From NCBI GenBank assembly GCA_023101725.1, contig JALJCO010001098.1, positions 1 to 64,000 of the forward strand: 64,000 nt of DNA. The letters are read 5' to 3'. This DNA is from Atherinomorus stipes. Taxonomy: Eukaryota; Chordata; Actinopteri; Atheriniformes; Atherinidae. Both the position numbers and the translations under genes were made by a program. How positions within the stretch are numbered: the first letter of the stretch is position 1; the number at the start of each line of letters is the position of its first letter. Below the pieces are notes generated by a model. It worked only from the letters and a program-made list of their open reading frames with translations. It made no database searches and was not told the DNA's origin. This document shows, one piece after another, positions 41,755 through 51,999 of the stretch.

Positions 41755-42739
41755 AATGCAACGAAATGCAGGTTAGTTTGATTGTAACATTATTCTGTTA
41801 ACATGGCATTTACACAGATAGTCTGAAGTCAGAAATGATTTGCCTCGGATGTTCTGTGGAGTGGATAAGATTGTTATTAATGACAGGCTAGCAGATTCCT
41901 ATTGACTTGCACTAGCATTAGCATCAGGGACCTCATGGAACTAGAATAATGGGATGAAATATGTTGAAACCGTCTTCAGTGATAAGTAGCATTCTGGCTC
42001 ACTGGAAAATGAGGTCCTATGTCAAAAATCCTGAACTTCCCCTTTAAGCAATATAAAATGCTCCTGGAAAACATCATCCACCCTGCCTTTAACTCTTTCA
42101 GTAGGGATTAAAAAATGCAGCCATATAACGGGTCCGAACTGGACTGAAGCATATGATCATGAATGGATCCGCCAGGGATTCAGAGCAAAGGTGCAGCTAC
42201 TGTACAGCTTTAGGTCTGCCTATGCTCCGCCTAACATCAGAATTTCCAGTCAGAATGTGGATCAGCGGCGGATCCGGTCCACTGTGTAAAGTGGACTCCA
42301 ATATGACTCCGCAGGCAGATCCGCGGCAATCAGTGCAGCTGCGGATCTGCAACGCCATCCATTTGTTCTCTGGGGTTGCATCCTACACAGTCCTGTTCTG
42401 TTCGATTCAGGTTATATCCTGAATCCCATTACTACATAAATGAATAAGCCAATATTTTAAAAATGAAAACTGCTTACTTATTACATTTACAGTACACTGA
42501 ATAAACCCAACCCTCAGAGGATGGTTTCTTAAGTCAGATCCACCATCAGTTTTTAATTAACAATTCACAACAGTCATCTCAAGGCACTTTACAGACATAA
42601 TCAATTCAAACCAATCCACTGAGATCCAATTTACACAAGTCCAATTTATAACTGCGTTCATATACTGTAAGCCATTTTATAGGCTAAAGAATAATAACCT
42701 AGTTAAGGGAACCAAAGGATTGTATAGAATCTTAACTTA

Positions 42740-43221
42740 CAGTTGTCAAAATTATTCATACCCTCAAATTAAAGAGGGGAAAAAAAAATCAGCTGTCAGT
42801 AAAATAAGATGAAATTGACAAAAGTAATAATAAGTAAAAAATTCTATAAAAATCATTACATTGATTTTGAATTGTGGTTTGAAAGAAATAGCTAAAATGA
42901 AAAGCTAAAATTTTGTTGATCAGCACTTTAAAGCAATCACTGCAATCAGTTCTTTTCTCTGACGTTAAAAAAGACTTCTACACCTGTTGGCAGGTATTCT
43001 GGTCCACGATTCATGGGAAAGGTGCTCTAATGTGTCTGGGACAGTTTTTTTTTTAAACTATTTTTTCCAACCACAATTCAAAAGCAATTTTATTTCACTT
43101 AAGTATAATTTTTTGAATTTTTATTTATTATTAGTTTCTTTAATTTCTTGTTATTTGAACTACTATTGTGATTTTAGCCTTTTTTTTAACTGGGGCATAT
43201 GAATAATTTTGAGGACGACAG
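42740..43221. mobile_element. 'CATACCCTC' MITE family, full-length copy 4
   Basis: TA|CAGTTGTCAAAATTATTCAT, ACCCTC at the left; CATATGAATAATTTTGAGGA, CGACAG|TA at the right, with TA on both sides. The interior (ATCAGCTGTCAGTAAAATAAG, CATTGATTTTGAATTGTGG) matches the 13633 copy. 482 bp. Confidence 0.9.
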
Positions 43222-43229
43222 TACGTATA

Positions 43230-44640
43230 TTGAATTTCCCACCATGAGTGCGCACAGGCCGGCAGGCGACGGTGGAAAGGAAAAACCCGGTTCAGGGAGG
43301 GCGGCAATCTGCCCCATCTGGTTGGGTTTGAGGGATAATAAGACAGTATTCATTATTTTATTCAACTACCTTTTTACATTTCCTTCTTTTGTTCCTTTTG
43401 CACATTTGCTGTGGGTGTTTAGGCAAGTGCTGCTGAAAAAGAAACAAATAAAAAGGGCACCTTAAATACTCAGTACATCTTCTCAAAGGTTAAACAACAA
43501 AGGGTTTATTTTAGGGTTGGAGAGAAAATGCATATACCTGGTAGAGAAGAGAGAAAATAAAGCTTTGAGAGGCCCTGTCGCCATAGCAACAACAGTCAGG
43601 TAACCGTGGATCCTTAATCATCTGGCTGCCACAAAACAAAATAGAGGAAATTGGAAACTGGATGAATCGGTGGAGGGAGATGAAAGCAGAGCCAAATGAA
43701 AGATGGCCAGCTCTGAAGCTGCTGTAATTCCGTCTTTTTGCAGGAACTTATGCTGATTGTGTTTTTAATTATGTCTCCTAGAACCGACTGAGCTCAGGGA
43801 ACCTGCTTAGTCACTGCTGCTATTTGAGGCAAATGTGAGCTGCATTTATTTGGAAGTTTCAAAAGGCCTGAAGGCTGATTTCTTTGCAGAGCCGAGTCCA
43901 GTTTGTCACGCAGCAGGAGACGCACGCCCACTCAAAATCATCCAAACACAACTGGCCAAACTGGGATGGATATCTCTCCATCTACAACTAAGCAGAGCTA
44001 AAGCTGAAAAAAGGTTAAGATGAAGTTTTATATTGTAAAGCCTGTCAATCACTGTGTGTTTGTTCTTAATTTTAATCAATTAAAACAGTAGAACAAACTC
44101 CTGGAAACTAATTTGTGACATTTCTGTATCAGACTTCCATCAAACAAATCATTTATATCAATCAGAGGTTATTAGGACATCATGCAATATCCAGTATTTA
44201 AAGTCTAAAATAAGTTTTAAAAAAAGTCTTGATTACATTTCACCTAATATGACCAGAGAATATAAAGCTAGCAGAGCTCTTGCATCTGAAGATTAAGGTC
44301 CAGACTAAACCTGGAGAAGCAGCACTTAGTGAAAGAAACTGCCAGTGAAGATTAAATGCATGATGCTGCATCCATTTATGCTAATTTTTTTCAGTTGTAA
44401 GGCATATCCTTTTACCAGTTGAATCCCTCTGAATCATGTATTTCATTTTTTCCATTTTGTACTTTGTTTTGAAGAAAATAGCAATTGTATGACCATCACA
44501 CAGCTTGTCACTAGGTCAAATATAACAATTATAATAATAATGTGATAAAAATAATTATAGTCATAATACATGATAATAAAAAGGTGAAGGGGGTGTGGGG
44601 GAATATAAAACAAAAAAAGTTAAATTGTACATGGATACCA
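43230..44640. other. upstream DNA without recognised genes
   Basis: No exon or clearly bounded repeat found. Confidence 0.5.
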
Positions 44641-44776
44641 ATGGATATCATCATCCCAGGAAGAACAGAACTTGGCCAACCCCTGATGATGTCAGTGTAT
44701 CAAATCCTACAGACTGAGGCTGCACACATCCAGTCCTCAAGCGCTACAATCCTCCTTCTTTTAGATGCATCCCTTC

Positions 44777-44877
44777 TCCAACACACCTGAATCAAATGAA
44801 TGGATCGTTCCCAGCTTCTGCAGAGCTGAATGACATGTGCATGGAATAATTCAGCCATTTGATTCAGGTGTGTTGGA
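44777..44877. repeat. inverted repeat, CCAACACACCTGAATCAAATG type
   Basis: Perfect 22-bp arms at 44777-44798 and 44856-44877 (TCCAACACACCTGAATCAAA, TG) around a 57-base centre. This motif is the hallmark of an abundant dispersed fish repeat; the flanking GATGATGTCAGTG...CAGTCCTCAAG is probably part of it. Confidence 0.85.
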
Positions 44878-44885
44878 AAAGGTAT

Positions 44886-45365
44886 GCCCCAATAGGGGAT
44901 TATCACGCTTACCGGAAGTTCCCGGATTTTGGGCACTTCCTCTTCCGGGCCATGTTAACGACAGCCGTTCCTGCTCTGTTATACTGTTTAAATCGGATAA
45001 ACTCCAAACATACTCAAGTTTTCATTCTAGACTGAAATAATACTAAGGAAGAAGTGGATGAAAGCGATCGATTCGCCGTGAAGGGCCAAACTTTATAATA
45101 AAACACACGTTTGTTTGTCGCCGGTGGGGCACAACACCGGCACTTCACAGCATGCTAGCATTAGCCAGCTAGCGTTTACTGACGTGCTTAACATTGTGCG
45201 TCTTAAAACACACAAACATCTGAAAATCGGGTCTGTACCCCCCCGTTTCCAGTGGAACAACTGGGGACTGCCAAGAAAGGAGACGCTTTCAGATGCTTGT
45301 GTGTTTTCAGCTGCACAAAGTTAGGCACGTTATCGAGCCTAAAATTCCAATATCGTGCATCCCTG
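44886..45365. mobile_element. palindromic DNA element, copy 2
   Basis: Opens with CCCCAATAGGGGATTATCAC, GCTTACCGGAAG and shares blocks with 35765-36645 in the opposite orientation (see that entry). Internal inverted motifs: GACGTGCTTAACATTGTGCG with TGCACAAAGTTAGGCACGT, and CATCTGAAAATCGGG with CTTTCAGATGC. Ends near CGTGCATCCCTGG. No coding sequence. Confidence 0.65.
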
Positions 45366-45739
45366 GAAAAATATTTATCCCAGAGAGTTGAATGACGATA
45401 ACAAATATGTCTGAGGTAAAAAACCATCAGAAATTTATAAAAATGAACTCTTTCCAGGAGGATTTGCATTCGCCGTGTCGTTTGCCGGAAGGAGCAGAAA
45501 ATCAATGTTACTTGGAAGTTTTTCTTTATGAATCAAAACCTTTGTCTAAGGTGTCCAACATGCTGCATAAGGTGGCAAAAGTTGCATACGTTCCTTGAGA
45601 TTTTTTTTTTATTGTGAGTAGAAAATGACAGTGATACATTTTGGCAATAATTAATGCCAGTGGGGCAAAATGGGTTCATTTATCTAGCCTGTTGCTGCTT
45701 TTAATACTTTTGATTTAATTTAGCTATTCTACATGATTT

Positions 45740-45945
45740 TATTGTCATATTATTTTTATTTTTGCTCATCCTTTTAAATACTGGTATGTCCTAACAAGAT
45801 TTTGGTTCTGTTCACGTTCTTGTATGTACTTTTTAATGCTTCAACTGCAACCCACTGTGATAATGCTGTTCTGTTTTATGTAAAGCTTTTTGAATGATCT
45901 TGTACATGAAATGTGATAAATAAACTCCCCTTGACTTTAACCTTA
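45740..45945 (+). mobile_element. LINE (L2-like) 3' tail
   Basis: TTTATGTAAAGCTTTTTGAA ... GTACATGAAATGTGATAAAT, AAACTCCCCTTGAC fits the stereotyped ending (TGTAAAGC...TTTGAA...GTGCTATAAATAAA) of teleost L2-type LINEs. No reverse transcriptase upstream. Confidence 0.6.
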
Positions 45946-46154
45946 GCCACTTTCCAGGCCATTTCAGTGGGAAGCAGCGACACAAAACACTTAAAATGTG
46001 TTTAAAAGACAGACCAAGTTTTCCAAAGTGGTATGCTATACATACACATTCCCTTTAGATTATATTTACCGTACAGCTTTCAAATACTACAACCTTGAGC
46101 AGATCTGTGAGACAACACTACGGTACAGTAATGTTTTGGGTGAATTGTTAAGAT

Positions 46155-47230
46155 GCTAGTACGGGTGTCACAATTCTCCAAATCCTTGATTCGATTAGAT
46201 TTTTGATGTTAGGGTCACAATTTGACTTGATTTTTTATCTTTTTTTTTTTCTTATTCTGACAGCACAGAGGCCTACACTATGCCATTTTTAGGCTAGTCT
46301 AGTCTACGATCATTGGTTTTATTAATTACATTTTTCAACAAACAAGAACAAATAAAAAGATATAAATACAATAATGAAATTGTTCTGTAATGGCATGAGC
46401 CGTTCAAGTGTTTGAAAGAAACAAACATTGTGCTGAATGCTTTTCATCAGCATTGAAAAATCAGCAGCCAGAGCCCGTTGAAATATCTCACAAACACAGC
46501 TAGCTGTGCAGTATCCGCGCATCTGTAGACTCATCCACAGCTATCGACGTGTAATCTACACATTTCAGTTCGTTAGGTAAAGGAAAAACTGTCCTCGTAC
46601 AAAGTTTCGAGTCTCCGTGCCGCAGTTGAATCCAAAAGCTGAAACTGCTTCACACGTTGATTTCATCTTTGTGCTTGTCACCGGCAAACAACTACAATTC
46701 CCAAAGTGCAGACTTTAACAAGCTCAGCGTTCACAAATAATTTTACCTTCTTTGACAGTTTTCAAGTAACTTGAAGCGAGGCAGCTGTGGCTTTTTCAGC
46801 AGCGGTAGCTGTAGTCATCATGATTGTTCATGTGGTTGAATAAGACAACTTTAATGCTGCAATCTTGTCTTTCTGCGCAGTGCTACCAATGGGGAAAGCT
46901 GCACTGGAGCTAGCATGTTTTGTCTCGTAATGGTGTTTGATATTAGCAACTTTGCAGACAGCAACCGTCATTTGGCAAATTAAACATAACGGGTTGGCAT
47001 TGGCATGAGATGGCAGTATAAAGGCAAACTCATCGGCCCATTTGTTGTTAAACTGTCTGTTTTCAACGTCAACTTTCCTCCGCTTACTAAACTCACTCAT
47101 TTTCTGCAAAAGCCAAGCAGTCATCCAGACAGATTACTTTGCACGGCTGTAGGCTCGCAGTTTTTGAACCACGCAAACTGTTCAACGCCTTCATGGCCCC
47201 AAAACATAATGGGTCATTTGTGAACTGGCA
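46155..47230 (-). mobile_element. hAT transposon relic
   Basis: Left end region ACGGGTGTCACAATTCTCCA, AATCC is like a known hAT end. A minus-strand transposase fragment lies at 46828-47124. Further minus-strand pieces at about 46560-46510 translate to VDYTSIAVDEST, resembling the conserved (AVDESTD) start of the hAT catalytic domain. Right border not identified. Confidence 0.65.
46828..47124 (-). pseudogene. hAT-family transposase N-terminus (GTF2IRD2/ZBED-like finger)
   Basis: Frame of 98 codons: MSEFSKRRKVDVENRQFNNK, WADEFAFILPSHANANPLCL, ICQMTVAVCKVANIKHHYET, KHASSSAAFPIG and STAQKDKIAALKLSYSTT. CLIC...HHYETKH is a C-x2-C / H-x4-H finger. The RRKVDxENRxFNxxWxxxFxFILP block is typical of hAT transposases related to the domesticated tail of GTF2IRD2 and to SCAND3/ZBED5-type proteins. 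The frame then stops and the rest survives only as scattered pieces, so this is a decayed copy. Confidence 0.8.
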
Positions 47231-47239
47231 TGGGGGACT

Positions 47240-48487
47240 CCTTTTAGCCTAATTCTAGTTCCTCGTGTGAAAGATCAGAAGAATTATTCAGCATCAAAAC
47301 GATTATCAAAGGAATATTTCAAATCAGGGTAGGAATAATCGCGGGCCAGTCAGCAGTCTCTGACGGGCCAGATTTGGCCTGCGGGCCTTGAGATGAGTAT
47401 GGCTGCTGTACAGCATCTTAGACGGCTACTAGAATATGAATGATGAAGATATTTCCAAAAGGACCATCCATACATAGATGACAGTGAGGGAATTTGCTAG
47501 ATTACTTCATGTGTTTGTGGTGCAGATGTTTTGCAGGCAGCCAGTTGTGGCACCTCTGTTATTTTTGCTCTGCTGGAGCAGCTGTTTTAAGTGCCTTGCT
47601 CAGGGGATCTCTGTGGTTTTCATTAATGCAGCTGAGGGCGTTACTTGTTTCCTTTGACAAGACTTTCCCAGCTAGTCCAGGGATTCAGGTCACATGTTCT
47701 AACCTTTATCTCACGCACTCTGCAAATACCACAGTGTGAATGCCCATAAAGGTGACTAGCACTGGAGCTGGGTCATTGGACCATGCATGTAGTCAAATAA
47801 GGATTCAGTAACAGAAAGAAAAACAAAAAGTGAAGCATACACAGTTTAATATGTATATTTGGACATAAATCCTAAATAAGAAAGAGGAAAGATGTCCATC
47901 TGATTATTTTTCACCCAAAGAATTTTGCAGAACACTGTTACATTTATTTAAAAAACAATACAATAGTGGCCATGTCTTCAAATATGTGCACTACAGTAAA
48001 CTTGACTTCACAGTTTGCAACATTTTTGTTAGGAATTGAGAATATGCAGTGATATCTACGTATGTGTGTGTGCATGTCTGTGAGACAGCATCTGGAAATG
48101 AGCAGGATGCCACGCGTGGTCTGATGAACGTTATCACTGCATCACAGAACACAGACATCCTGCAGAAAGAACAGGAAAACACCCAAACACACACATGCGT
48201 CTGAGAGGTAAGCGAGCAGACACACAGCCATGCTAACATTGCAGGTGTGTGCAGCATGGTGTGATGACGGCGCTTTAAGATGTACAGGTACTTCCAGTCA
48301 TGTCTGCTGTTATGCAAATCTCCTCCCATGTAGTCAAAACAGGGACCAGGAGAAGTCCTGCGTTTCTCCACTGGATTTAATTCATTCCTATATGGCACAT
48401 TGGAGGAAAAATTGAGTGCATCCAAATTTCTTAAAACTACGTGGTAGGATGCTGTCGCTGAATCAAACCCCTCAGAGGAAAAGCTGT
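47240..48487. other. upstream DNA without recognised genes
   Basis: The minus-strand frame at 47991-48506 has no family resemblance, so I do not call it a gene. No bounded repeat seen. Confidence 0.5.
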
Positions 48488-48495
48488 ATTTTTGG

Positions 48496-49238
48496 TAGAG
48501 GTGCACGATAACTATCGGCCCGATAGCAGGAAATTATGTCACTCTGATAAATCCGATATCATGACAGCTTGCCCAGATAAGATACTGAATATTATTTTTG
48601 TTGTTCAAAATGGCACTTTATATAGACAAGTCTAACCTGTCAGTCATTATTATTGTTTACAAATAAACTTTTTCAGATTGTGTTCACATACAATAAATGT
48701 TTGAATTTAACTTGTGAGAGCATAATTTCTCTTTTTTTACTTCTCGATTGCACTTTTTCCATCTGTAACCCTAATGCATGCATTTGCATTAGTTCAAGGA
48801 GCCTTTATTTTGTTGATGTGCATTTGAGATATCACATAATTTTGTTTGATATATTTTCGAAAAATAAAGATTTCTTCATTTAAAGAGTGAAAAGTCTTTC
48901 TTTAAATATATTGTTATGATCCCCGAGGGGAAATTAGGGCTCTGCATTTCACCCAGTGCAGTGGGCTGCTACTTAAAGCACCCAGGGGCAGTTGGTGGGG
49001 GTTAAGAACCTTGCTCAAGGGTCCACAGTGGTTCACCTGAGTGGCGTGACGGAGACTCGAACCAAAGTCCTCTGTGCCAAAACCCACGACATGTCCACTA
49101 GGCTACCCACTCTAATAGTATTGATGTCATGAGTAGGTGTGTATGTGTTATCGGTCATCAGTTATCGGTATTGGCCTTAGGAACAGAAATGTATCGGTTC
49201 CCGGTATCGGTTTTTAAAAAGTTTATCGTGCATCCCTA
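48496..49238. mobile_element. hAT-type non-autonomous element with exact 8-bp duplication, carrying a SINE
   Basis: ATTTTTGG occurs directly before (48488-48495) and after (49239-49246). Ends TAGAGGTGCACGATAACTAT and AGTTTATCGTGCATCCCTA are inverted. The interior has CGG/GATA-rich sub-terminal motifs (CGGCCCGATAG; GTTATCGGTATTGG). A tRNA-type SINE has inserted at 48911-49113. 743 bp including the SINE. Confidence 0.9.
48911..49113 (-). mobile_element. tRNA-derived SINE, copy 1 (full head)
   Basis: Minus strand: GGGTAGCCTAGTGGACATGT (A-box region), GGTTCGAGTCTCC (B box), then the shared body CACTCAGGTGAACCAC, CTTGAGCAAGGTTCTTAACC, GTGCTTTAAGTAGCAG and tail CCCCTCGGGGATCATAA. The body matches the copies at 56290 and 59977, defining one family. 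Confidence 0.88.
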
Positions 49239-49829
49239 ATTTTTGGAACAAGCTTCATCCAAGTTTCAAATGTCATGTGTAAGAAGGTAACATGTATAAA
49301 TACCTTTCCTCAAAAGATGTTTTGAAGTTTTAATTTAAATAGAACTGAAGTTTTCTCAGATATTTCTATTAATCAAGTTATCCCGTTTCTCTGCTCATTT
49401 AAAAGAATGAGAATGACGATGCCAGTTAATTATAATGAATTTGACTCTGACTCCTTGGCATCTGCTTGAAAAGGCCAAGAATTGTACCTCAAACACTTCT
49501 AAAACATTTTTTAAAGACAGGTTGGATGATATTTTCCAGGAGCATTTTTGCTATATTGGTTAAAAAATTTTTACATCCTGATTGCAGCCAATTAATTAAA
49601 TGCTCTGACATAAAAATTAAAAAATGTAGTCACCTGTGGAACAGACAGGACTGAAAAACCCATCCAATAACCTTGTAACGACCCGTGCTTATTAACTGAA
49701 TGATTTGTCCATCAAATTCAAAAGCTGTTTGTCTCTCGCTCCCCCCAGCTCCTCTAGCCTGTGAAGGTCTCACAGTGCACACAAACATGGCTGCTCGCTG
49801 CTGTCATCTGTGTAGCTGTTTGCTTTAAA

Positions 49830-49997
49830 AATCCACTGAAAAAAAACTAAAACAGAAATTTACTAAAGAATAGTTTAGGGAAATAAACTATTGTTTTTGA
49901 TTGTGGTTGAAAATAATAATAATTTTAAAAAAACAAACAAAACTATCCAAGACACATAAGAGCATTTTTCCCATTTTTGTGATTGTCTTTAATTGGA

Positions 49998-49998
<1 letters not shown>
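49830..49998. mobile_element. fragment of the 'CATACCCTC' MITE family (copy 5)
   Basis: GATTGTGGTTGAAAATAATA and TGTGATTGTCTTTAATTGGA, GTATATA follow the family pattern; the right end has dissolved into the (AT)n at 49999. Confidence 0.6.

Positions 49999-50052
<54 letters not shown>
49999..50052. repeat. (TA)n microsatellite
   Basis: About 27 TA units, followed by a second shorter block to 50098. Confidence 0.97.
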
Positions 50053-50055
<3 letters not shown>

Positions 50056-50427
50056 TGTATATATATATATATGTGTATTTGTATATATGTATATATACAG
50101 GTACTACCCAAAAAATTTGAATATCCTGAAAAAATTCACGTATTTCCAAAATTCAACTTAAAAGGTGCAATTTACAAATTTTTCAGACTAATAATATGTG
50201 AATCAATGTATTTCAGGCTTTTATTTGTTTGGCTGTTGCTGATTAGAAGTTGCAGCTTAAGAAAACCTCTAAATCAAAAACTCAAAAAATTTGAATACTG
50301 TAAAAAGCTCCAGTTTTGTAGCTCAGAGTGTCACAGTCTAATCAGATAAGTAATTCAAAACATCTGCACAAGTGCCCTGAGTCCTTAAAAAGTCTCTGTC
50401 TTGGTTTAGAAGAATTCACAATCATGG

Positions 50428-51120
50428 GGAAGACTGCTGATCTGACAGTTGTGCAGAAAACCATCATTGACTCCCTGCACAAGGTGGGAAAGACACAAAA
50501 AGTGAGAGCAAAAGAAGCTGAGTGCTGTGTCAAAGCACATTAATGGACAGTTAAGTGGAAGGAAGAAGTGTGGAAGAAAATGGTGTAGAAGCCGGAGGGC
50601 TGACAGCAGCCTGGAGAAGATGGTCAGGAAAGGGCCTTTCAAAAGTGTGGAGGACTTCATGAGGAATGGACTGAGGCTGGAGTTACTGCTTCAAGAGAAA
50701 CAACACGCAGGCGGATGCTGGACATGGGCTTCAAATGTCGAATTCCTGTTGTCAAGCCACTCCTCAACAGCAAGCAACGCCAAAAGCGCCTGAGCTGGGC
50801 TGGAGAAAAGGACTGGTCTGTTGGCCAGTGGTCAAAAGTCCTCTTTTCTGATGAGAGCAAGTTTTGCATCTCATTTGGAAACAAAGGTCCCAGAGTCTGG
50901 AGGAAGACCGGAGAGGCGCTAGATAGAAGATGCACGAAGTCCAGTGTTAAGTTTCCCCAGTCTGTGATGACCTGGGGTCCATGTCAGCTGCTGGTGTTGG
51001 TCCTCTGTGCTTCATCAAGTCCAGCATAAACGCAGCCGTCTACCAGGACATTTTGGAGCACTTCATGCTTGCTTCAGTGGACCAGCTGTATGGGGATGCA
51101 GCACCTGACCACACTGCCAA
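50428..51120 (+). pseudogene. Tc1-family transposase, truncated (element C)
   Basis: Pieces in three frames: MGKTADLTVVQKTIIDSLHK (N-terminal helix-turn-helix), VSKHINGQLSGRKKCGRKW, then MLDMGFKCRIPVVKPLLNSK, QRQKRLSWAGEKDW, VLFSDESKFCISFGNKG (first catalytic Asp) and SAAGVGPLCFIKSSINAAVY, QDILEHFMLAS. After YGDAAPDHTAKTN the sequence jumps into the terminal repeat; the second Asp context (DNDPKH) is lost or mangled and the PIENLW region with the catalytic Glu is gone. At least two frameshifts plus a C-terminal deletion. Confidence 0.87.
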
Positions 51121-51173
51121 AACAAATAAAAGCTTGAAATATATTGATTCACATATTATTTGTCCATACAATA

Positions 51174-51566
51174 TTAGGGATGTAACGATTACCGATAAAA
51201 TGGTTAATCGTGCTAAAATTCCCAACGATTAGTAATACCCTTTAAAATTTTTAATTATCATTAAAACCGTGATCGATTACTGCACTTTGAAAAGCTCACT
51301 ATGATGCTACTTATTGCCAGGAAAAGCATCAACAGTCCCAGTTTGTATTATTTAATTTATGAAAACATGGTGGAAAGCAACAAAGGCACCCACATGGACA
51401 GTGCTGTGAAGATTTTTCCACTTTAAAAAAAACAAAGTAGACATCTAGAGCCATTTTGGATGTTTTTAAAGATACTGGTAGGGTATTTCTATAATACCGC
51501 GATAATGATAACCGTGATCATTTTGGTCACAATAACCGTGATATGAAATTTTCATAAAACATCCCC
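51174..51566. mobile_element. hAT-type MITE with exact 8-bp duplication inside element C
   Basis: ATACAATA lies directly left (51166-51173) and right (51567-51574). The element opens TTAGGGATGTAACGATTACC and closes ATAAAACATCCCC, giving short inverted GGGATGT/ACATCCC ends. The interior is rich in ATAACCGTGAT motifs. It splits the right terminal repeat of element C. Confidence 0.92.
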
Positions 51567-51654
51567 ATACAATATGTAAATTGCACCTTTAAAGTTGAAT
51601 TATAGAAATACATGAACTTTTTCCGGATATTCAAATTTTTTTAGGTAGTACCTA

Positions 51655-51960
51655 TGTGTGTGTGGGCGTGTTTTTGCAACATCGTGGGGACCATGTTTCG
51701 GATTTTTACCATCACCGTGGGGACGTCTTGTCCTCGTGGGGACATTTTCCCAGTCCCCACGGGTATGAACCCCGTTTTGAGGGTCAAGATTAGGTTTTAA
51801 AGATTAAGTTACAATTAGGTTTAGGTTATGATTAGGACAAGGGTTAGGTTTAGGCAATCAGTTAATGGTTTAGGGTTTAGGTTTATTGAGCGGGGCTAGG
51901 GAATGCATTAAGTCAATGGATATACCCCACGGGGATATAAAAACAAACGTGTGTGTGTGT
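51655..51960. repeat. GTGGGGAC / TTTAGGGTTTAGG repeat block
   Basis: Several GTGGGGAC words (51686-51745), GTCCCCACGGG, then degenerate TTAGGTTTAGG units (51790-51905), GTCAATGGATATACCCCACG and a (GT)n run. The arrangement is a common fish interspersed repeat; the TTAGG units are degenerate and not telomeric. Confidence 0.65.
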
Positions 51961-51999
51961 ATACTATATACAGTATATACCGGTTACTTTTATTGGTGG

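Larger units (their letters stand above)
40352..42043. mobile_element. TTAA-flanked transposon with about 260-bp inverted ends
   Basis: TTAA (40348-40351) precedes AGGGGAAGTTCAGAATTTTT; CTGAACTTCCCCT is followed by TTAA (42044-42047). The two ends are inverted over about 260 bp: for example TGCTAATGCTAGTGG...AATAGGAATCTGCTAG at the left, CTAGCAGATTCCTATTG...ACTAGCATTAGCA at the right. A TTAA target duplication is known from the piggyBac and Kolobok superfamilies. A short minus-strand exon-like frame lies at 41503-41754. (GA)n and poly-G occur at 41123-41180. No transposase is seen, so it is non-autonomous or deleted. Confidence 0.85.
50098..51653 (+). mobile_element. Tc1-like transposon C
   Basis: Left end CAGGTACTACCCAAAAAATT, TGAATATCC; right end GGATATTCAAATTTTTTTAG, GTAGTACC. 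Inner parts also mirror (AATATGTGAATCAATGTATT near 50195 and AATATATTGATTCACATATT near 51140). Length about 1.56 kb including a 393-bp MITE in the right repeat; the element itself is therefore shortened. It carries a broken transposase. Confidence 0.88.

Noticed and set aside
47991..48506. 171-codon minus-strand ORF upstream of the gene
   Set aside because: Composition is Cys/His/Ser-rich without a motif spacing I recognise, and it overlaps the left edge of a hAT element; likely chance.
49901..50349. ORFs made of repeating Tyr-Ile in both strands
   Set aside because: Translation of the (TA)n microsatellite, not a protein gene.
51396..51420. Possible RE1/REST-like site (GGCACCCACATGGACAGTGC)
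   Set aside because: The half-site spacing is wrong for canonical RE1, the left half is poor, and it sits inside a hAT MITE.
51790..51905. TTAGG-like units as an interstitial telomere
   Set aside because: Units are degenerate (TTTAGG, TTAGGTTTAGG) and embedded in a known type of dispersed repeat, not a run of TTAGGG.
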